From contig JAHEIA010000023.1 of the NCBI GenBank assembly GCA_024639625.1, forward strand, positions 1 to 13,225: a stretch of DNA of 13,225 nucleotides, in the 5' to 3' direction. Position 1 is the first letter of the stretch, and every line of letters begins with the position of its first letter. This DNA comes from Chromatiales bacterium (lineage in GTDB: Bacteria; Pseudomonadota; Gammaproteobacteria; Chromatiales; Chromatiaceae). This document shows positions 8,623-13,225 of the stretch, in pieces. The notes under the pieces were generated by a model. The model searched no databases and was not told the DNA's origin. It worked only from the letters and a program-made list of their open reading frames with translations. The translations under genes were made by a program, and so were the position numbers.

Positions 8623-10704
8623 ATGCGAGCACGACGGATCGCTCTAATCTTCGGTTTCTTGGTGCTTGGATTGCTGGTCCTGCTGGTGCTCGGCGCCCCC
8701 TACCGGGTTCACCTGGCGGAGTCGAGAGTGGTCATTCTCGATCGGCTTGCCCAAGCCAGCGGACTCGAGATCCGAGTCGCGGGGGACTTGATCCTGCAAC
8801 TCGGGTCGTGGGTTGGCGTTGAGGCCGAGCAGGTCTCGCTGCGTAATCCTGCCTGGGAAGGCGAGCAAAGCCTGTTGCGGGCGGATCGGATCGCACTGGA
8901 GCTTGCCCTGCTTCCGCTGGTCTCGGGCCATGTCAAACTAGGCGCGCTGATGGCCGAAAATGCAGAGGTGAACCTGCAATGGGACCCAGCAGGCCGCCTC
9001 AATTGGCAGCCCAAGCCTTACGCCGCTGCGCCCCGGGAGGGAGACGAGGGAGGACGATTGGTACCCTCGGAGCGAGCGGCCTTGGCGGTGCGGAATGCAA
9101 GAATACGCGCTGTCGATGAGCGTGTTGGTCGGGATATTACACTGTCGGTCAGGAACGCCTCGAGCAAGGTTCGGACGGACGGGAAGCTCATCGACCTGGT
9201 GATCGATGCCGATCTCAACGGCACCCCGATCGAGGCGCGGGGATCGTTGGCGTCACCGGTGGCTCTTCTGGAGGCGGACAAGCCATATCCGATCGATATC
9301 GAGATCAATGCCCTGGGGATCACCGGCGGCGTCAGGGGTACCCTGGCGAACCCGAGATCCGGGGCCGAGTTGGCGGTTGAGATCAATCTGCACGGCAAAT
9401 CTCTCGCCGGGTTCGCGCCCTGGCTTGGCAAAAGACGCGCCTCCATCGGGCCGCTCGAGGCCCAGATGCAGTTTACGGGCTCTGGTTCCTCCTACGACTT
9501 TGCGCCGCTGAAGTTACAGATCGCCGAGGGCGAACTGAGCGGAGACGTCCACCTCGCTCTCGGTGGCGAACGGCCGAGTCTCGTGGCCCAACTGGACGCG
9601 CATGACCTCGATCTGGTTGCCTGGTTGCCTGAGCCCAAACCGAGGACCGACCAGGTCGCCGTGGGCGATGCCGAGCGTCCCGGGAAAGTCTTTTCGGGGC
9701 AGCCCCTAGCGCTGCACTGGATGGGCTTGCTGGACGCCGATGTCACGCTACAGGCGGAGGCGATGAAATTACCTTACAGCGGATTAACTGATTTCACCGC
9801 GAAAGGGCTCCTGAAGGCCAAGAAACTCGATATCCAGGCAAAGGGATCCGCCAAAGGCGGCACTGCCCTTTCCTTGGGTCTCGGAATCGATGCCGGCTCG
9901 TCCGATGCGGTGGCGACGCTGAAACTGGACGGCGACCAATTGCAGGTGCAGGAGTTGGTCGCCAATACTGCTGCCACGGGTGCGGTAGAGGGCAAACTGA
10001 ATGTCGTCGCTGACCTCAGGGGCAGGGGGCGCTCCGTGGCCACGATTATGGCGGGATTAGACGGGCAGTTTCTGTCCTTGCTCACGGACGGCAAGGCCAA
10101 TCTGAAGCAGGTCGATCAGATCGTTGGCGGCGCCAAGGCCGTGCTGGGGCAGATGGTGACCCCGGACGCCTCGCTGGCGAAGGTCAATTGTGCGCTAATC
10201 AGCATCAACTTCGAGCACGGCAAGGGTGAATTGCAGAGTCTGCTGGATACCGAGTATTCGACCGTGCGGGGAAGCGGCCAGATCGATCTGGCGGCGGAAA
10301 CCCTGAAGCTCGAGATCGACCCGAAAGCAAAGGGTGTCACCTTGAGTGTAGCTACGCCGGTCACCGTGGAAGGAGCCCTGTCCGGGCCGAGCGTTCGTGT
10401 AGACGACGGTGGCGTATTGGCCACGGTTACCGCTCTTGTGACCAAGGTGACGCTTCCGACCTTGATTTTCGTCGACGCCTTCGGCGATGCCGTAGCAACT
10501 GGAGCGTGCACCCAGATCCTGCAACAGGGCGGTGAGTACGAGATCGGGGGCGGAGATGGAAAACGGATAGAGACGGGCACGAAGAAAGGGGTGGAGGGCC
10601 TGCTCAAGGGCACCAAGAAAACGGTAAAGGGGCTCTTCGGGGAGGGCAACAAGGCTTCCGGGGAGGAGCCTGTGCAGGGCGAAGAGCAACCCGGCCTACA
10701 TTAG
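8623..10704 (+). CDS. AsmA-family inner-membrane-anchored envelope protein
   Basis: A 693-residue protein with an N-terminal membrane anchor (R2-R5 basic, hydrophobic 6-25). The typical AsmA N-terminal pattern follows (RVAGDLILQLGSWVGVEAEQ, then LRADRIALELALLPLVSG), with beta-rich repeats through the middle. The AsmA C-terminal domain is at about 447-593, with ATGAVEGKLNVVADLRGRG, a GLDG turn and a NFEHGKGELQSLLDTEYSTV-like segment. AsmA-like proteins lie in the periplasm anchored to the inner membrane; relatives form lipid-conducting bridges to the outer membrane. The tail holds a lysine-rich tandem repeat (GTKKGVEGLLK, 652-662; GTKKTVKGLFG, 663-673) that could form an amphipathic helix. The start is ATG 8623, with AGAGGT 5 bases upstream. 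The in-frame ATG at 8602 is rejected because its purine stretch abuts the codon. The 3' end overlaps the convergent dikinase gene by 9 bp. Confidence 0.9.
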   Translation: MRARRIALIFGFLVLGLLVLLVLGAPYRVHLAESRVVILDRLAQASGLEIRVAGDLILQLGSWVGVEAEQVSLRNPAWEGEQSLLRADRIALELALLPLVSGHVKLGALMAENAEVNLQWDPAGRLNWQPKPYAAAPREGDEGGRLVPSERAALAVRNARIRAVDERVGRDITLSVRNASSKVRTDGKLIDLVIDADLNGTPIEARGSLASPVALLEADKPYPIDIEINALGITGGVRGTLANPRSGAELAVEINLHGKSLAGFAPWLGKRRASIGPLEAQMQFTGSGSSYDFAPLKLQIAEGELSGDVHLALGGERPSLVAQLDAHDLDLVAWLPEPKPRTDQVAVGDAERPGKVFSGQPLALHWMGLLDADVTLQAEAMKLPYSGLTDFTAKGLLKAKKLDIQAKGSAKGGTALSLGLGIDAGSSDAVATLKLDGDQLQVQELVANTAATGAVEGKLNVVADLRGRGRSVATIMAGLDGQFLSLLTDGKANLKQVDQIVGGAKAVLGQMVTPDASLAKVNCALISINFEHGKGELQSLLDTEYSTVRGSGQIDLAAETLKLEIDPKAKGVTLSVATPVTVEGALSGPSVRVDDGGVLATVTALVTKVTLPTLIFVDAFGDAVATGACTQILQQGGEYEIGGGDGKRIETGTKKGVEGLLKGTKKTVKGLFGEGNKASGEEPVQGEEQPGLH

Positions 10705-13225
10705 CCCCTGCTGCGGGCGCGTCTGGACGACATGGATCGCGTCGCCGTCGATCACACCTTCCACATCCTGCGGGCCTCCGAAACGGTTCTCCAGGAACGC
10801 GGCGATCTCGATTAGCCGCCTGCCGAGCATTTGCACCTTAGCGGGGTCCACGGAGAGGGAGACGTGAGAGTAGTCGATGGGTTGCTGGTGGATGCCGCCT
10901 TGCGCCGTAGGCTGGAGCGCCAGGCTGAAGCTCGCGCAGGCGTCGATCCGGGTCGCGCCCGGGTCGCGCTCGCAGAGCAGTCGGTAGGGGCTTCCCGCCT
11001 GCTGCCCCGAGACCAAGGTCTCGCCCAGTCCGACTGCGAGCTCTATCCAGGTCCGGTCGCGCTCCCCGGTCAGCGGGTCCGCCGTGTGCATGACGAAAGA
11101 ATACTCAGGGGCGATCATCTCCTGGATCAGCACGGCCATGTGAATCTCGCTATGCGGGATGTCCGCGTGAATCCGGCTCAAGGCAGCGCGCCGCGTCCAC
11201 AGGGAGGCCCAGACCAGGGAGATGGCGTCTGCGATCCGCGTCGGCGCGACGCTGATCACGGAATCGTAGAGACCGGCGCCGGCCAGCCGTGGGAGGTCCT
11301 CTCCGTTGCTGCTGGAGCGCACCGCCAGCCGGGTTTGCGGGGCGAAAGCAGAGCTGATCTCCGCAAATACCGGCTCGGGAACCTCTAACCCGAGCAGGAT
11401 CTCCTGCAAGTGGCGCAGCGGCTCGCCCAGGGCGTCGGGGGTGGTTTGCGCCAACCGCTGCAGGAGGGCGCGGTACTCCGTTGCGGCCGCTGTATCTTGC
11501 TCGAGGAGTCGGTGCACGAGGCCGAAGGGTAGGGCCAGACCGTGCGGAGCGTGGAACAAACCGCCCGACTCCCGTGCTAATTGGAAGAGCCGTGCCGCCG
11601 CCGCGGCTTTGGCGCCGCAACGGGCCTTGGTGACCTGATCGAAAGCGAGCACGCCGAATTCTCCGTCGAGCGCTGCCGTTCCGAGAGAAGGTCGCGCGCT
11701 TCGCGCTACGCGCCTTGCCGTCTCGATGGGCAAGGGTTCGCCGGGCTCGAGCGATGTCTGCGCAGCGGACACCTGCAGCCGAACCGGTGCGCCCAGGAGG
11801 TGCTCGAAAGCGGCGAGACCAGCAGGGTCATCGCTGGTAGCAAAGGGGATCCCCGCCTGGCGGGCGCGCACCCCGAGATGGGACAAGTGGGGGATCGGGT
11901 GGCCGAGCAGGATCCCGCGGACGAAGGGTGCGATCTCCTCGTCGCCCTCTGCCGCGTCCACCAGCGCGATGATCGGGCCGCCCGGGTCGCGTAGCGTGGC
12001 CAGGCGGGGGGAGCGAACCAGGGACCCGAACGCCTCGCCCGCTGTCACCGCGGACCAAGGGGGCAGCCCGAGCGCCGGCCGCAGCTCCGATTCCGCCCGT
12101 TCCGCAAGCTTTGTCAGTTGGAAGACCAGATTGCCGCGGATATCTCCTTCGCAGAACATGCGCACCGCATGTGGCGCCACACCGAGAGCGGGACCCAGGG
12201 TCTCGGCGGCCGGGGGGAAAAGGGCGAACACGCGGTCGCTGTAGTCTTGCGCCAGGCGCCCGACTCGCTCAAGGGTCGCCTTCACGCGCAGCAGGTGAAA
12301 CCTCGAGGCGGGCGAAAAGCCCCTCCGCCAGGCCGCCAGTTCAGACACCACGAGCTGGCACTCCTGCGTTTCCGCCCCGCTCAAAGCCAGATTCGCGACC
12401 GCAGCGGCGAGCAGGCGCAGCAGGCAGATCCAGGTTTCCTGTTCGCTGTTGGAGGGAAGCCGATTTGCCGCCTCGCTGAGCAGGGCGAAGGCAAAGTCCT
12501 CCAGGTCGATATCGGTGAGTCGCATCTGCTGCGCCGGCTCTGGCTCTGCCTCTTGCGACAGTTGCTCGAGACGCTCCCTCAGCCGAGTCAGGCGCTCCAG
12601 TAGATCGATCAGTTGAGCTTCCGTTCGCTGTTGCTGCGCTTTGGCAATCAGAAACGAGTCGGCCGCCGCGCGGTCCTCTTCCGCTAAGGAGGGCAACAGG
12701 CGTTCGAGTCGCTGATCGAGGCCGCTGGCGTTGAAGAAGTCGCTCAATTCGCGAAAAAAGATCTCGAACTGCTCGACGAAGGCCGGGGCGTAGTCGTCAC
12801 GGGCAGTGGTGATGCGCTGCAGGATCTCGCGCGCGGTATACAGGTCTTCCGGGCCGGCGCAGCGGTGCAGTTTGTTCTGCAGACGGTGCTTGATCTCCCG
12901 CTTCAATTCCTTGGGGATGTCGTTGCGGTGGGCGATATCACGGATCCGCGTCAGCGGCTCGCTGCGTTGAAACTCGGCATCGTAGGAGGGCAGCCAGGGG
13001 TAGATCTTGCGCAGAATCCAGCGATCCCCAGGCGCGGTGAGCTGCTGCAGCCGCGTGACGATGTCCGACGCGGATTGCGCGTGGTGGTGGGGCCGGAAGT
13101 GCCGACCGTCTTCCTCGCACTGGAGCTCGCCGGTGCCGAGGAAACGCAAGTAGACCGCGAGCTGAGCCAGCTCCGATGCAGTCCCGGTAAATTCTGCGGC
13201 AGCCACCGAGTCGCGGATCCAGTTC
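10696..13225 (-). CDS. Alpha-glucan/phosphoglucan, water dikinase-like protein (PWD/GWD3 type), 5' end outside the window
   Basis: The frame is open from the right edge to a TAG at 10696, at least 842 residues; numbering here starts at an internal GTG (13206). N-terminal part: HFRPHHHAQ (37-45), LPSYDAEF (72-79), LTRIRDIAHRND (85-96), IKHRLQNKLHRCAGPEDL (105-122), then long helices to about 330. A phosphohistidine swivel domain contains GGPIIALVDAAEGDEE (409-424) and HLSHLGVRARQ, with His443 as the likely phosphorylated residue. The C-terminal ATP-binding domain has GLALPFG (556-562), RSSSNGEDL (630-638), GAGLYDSV, VWASLWTRRA, GLGETLVSG and DVEG...VVQTRPQ (814-832). This order (His domain before ATP domain, no PEP/pyruvate barrel) is that of glucan water dikinases, which transfer the beta-phosphate of ATP to glucose units of alpha-glucan, releasing AMP and Pi. 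From memory, the IRDIAHRND, QNKLHR and HLSHLGVRARQ motifs match plant PWD closely. A starch-binding domain, if any, lies outside the window. Family is firm; substrate (glycogen or similar) is inferred. Confidence 0.85.
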   Translation of the reverse strand, partial: NWIRDSVAAAEFTGTASELAQLAVYLRFLGTGELQCEEDGRHFRPHHHAQSASDIVTRLQQLTAPGDRWILRKIYPWLPSYDAEFQRSEPLTRIRDIAHRNDIPKELKREIKHRLQNKLHRCAGPEDLYTAREILQRITTARDDYAPAFVEQFEIFFRELSDFFNASGLDQRLERLLPSLAEEDRAAADSFLIAKAQQQRTEAQLIDLLERLTRLRERLEQLSQEAEPEPAQQMRLTDIDLEDFAFALLSEAANRLPSNSEQETWICLLRLLAAAVANLALSGAETQECQLVVSELAAWRRGFSPASRFHLLRVKATLERVGRLAQDYSDRVFALFPPAAETLGPALGVAPHAVRMFCEGDIRGNLVFQLTKLAERAESELRPALGLPPWSAVTAGEAFGSLVRSPRLATLRDPGGPIIALVDAAEGDEEIAPFVRGILLGHPIPHLSHLGVRARQAGIPFATSDDPAGLAAFEHLLGAPVRLQVSAAQTSLEPGEPLPIETARRVARSARPSLGTAALDGEFGVLAFDQVTKARCGAKAAAAARLFQLARESGGLFHAPHGLALPFGLVHRLLEQDTAAATEYRALLQRLAQTTPDALGEPLRHLQEILLGLEVPEPVFAEISSAFAPQTRLAVRSSSNGEDLPRLAGAGLYDSVISVAPTRIADAISLVWASLWTRRAALSRIHADIPHSEIHMAVLIQEMIAPEYSFVMHTADPLTGERDRTWIELAVGLGETLVSGQQAGSPYRLLCERDPGATRIDACASFSLALQPTAQGGIHQQPIDYSHVSLSVDPAKVQMLGRRLIEIAAFLENRFGGPQDVEGVIDGDAIHVVQTRPQQGLM

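Noticed and set aside
10696..13206. Annotation as phosphoenolpyruvate synthase or pyruvate phosphate dikinase
   Set aside because: Those enzymes have the ATP domain first, then the His domain, then a PEP/pyruvate barrel. Here the His motif precedes a C-terminal ATP domain and there is no barrel.

Overview
The window reads as chromosomal DNA from a GC-rich proteobacterium, most likely a gammaproteobacterium with sulfur and anaerobic metabolism. The reasons are the codon use, a DsrE-like sulfur-relay protein, an ArsR-rhodanese regulator, a NifJ-type pyruvate:ferredoxin oxidoreductase and an AsmA protein, which implies a Gram-negative envelope. The taxonomic placement is inference. I see no tRNA, rRNA, CRISPR array, insertion sequence or prophage gene.

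Region 1 (1-2352). A leftward gene with a signal peptide is cut by the left edge (1-130). Next come a leftward DsrE-like protein (254-598) and a leftward sterol-desaturase/fatty-acid-hydroxylase family membrane protein (655-1527), probably one operon. Diverging from them is an ArsR-type repressor fused to a rhodanese domain (1636-2295). The divergent spacer holds a perfect 28-bp AT-rich palindrome and two back-to-back promoter candidates, so one operator could control both directions. Region 2 (2332-7529). A small leftward helical protein (2332-2610) diverges from a rightward two-gene operon: a complete 1194-residue pyruvate:ferredoxin/flavodoxin oxidoreductase (2871-6455) and a dihydroorotate-dehydrogenase-like flavoprotein (6519-7529) without the usual active-site Cys. 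Region 3 (7530-8622) is about 1.1 kb, mostly without convincing genes. It carries an intrinsic terminator oriented for leftward transcription, an orphan Shine-Dalgarno sequence, short repeats and one doubtful small gene (8139-8459). Region 4 (8623-13225). A rightward AsmA-family envelope protein (8623-10704) converges on, and overlaps by 9 bp, a large leftward gene open to the right edge (10696-13225).

That last gene is the most striking item. It has the C-terminal architecture of alpha-glucan/phosphoglucan, water dikinases, otherwise known mainly from plant and algal starch metabolism: a helical region, a phosphohistidine swivel motif, then a C-terminal ATP-binding domain. Several of its motifs look closer to plant phosphoglucan water dikinase (PWD/GWD3) than to GWD1. 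It lacks the PEP/pyruvate barrel that would make it a PEP synthase. A working picture is a cell that phosphorylates a storage glucan to mobilise it and ferments or oxidises the resulting pyruvate through NifJ. The link between the two is inference from proximity only.
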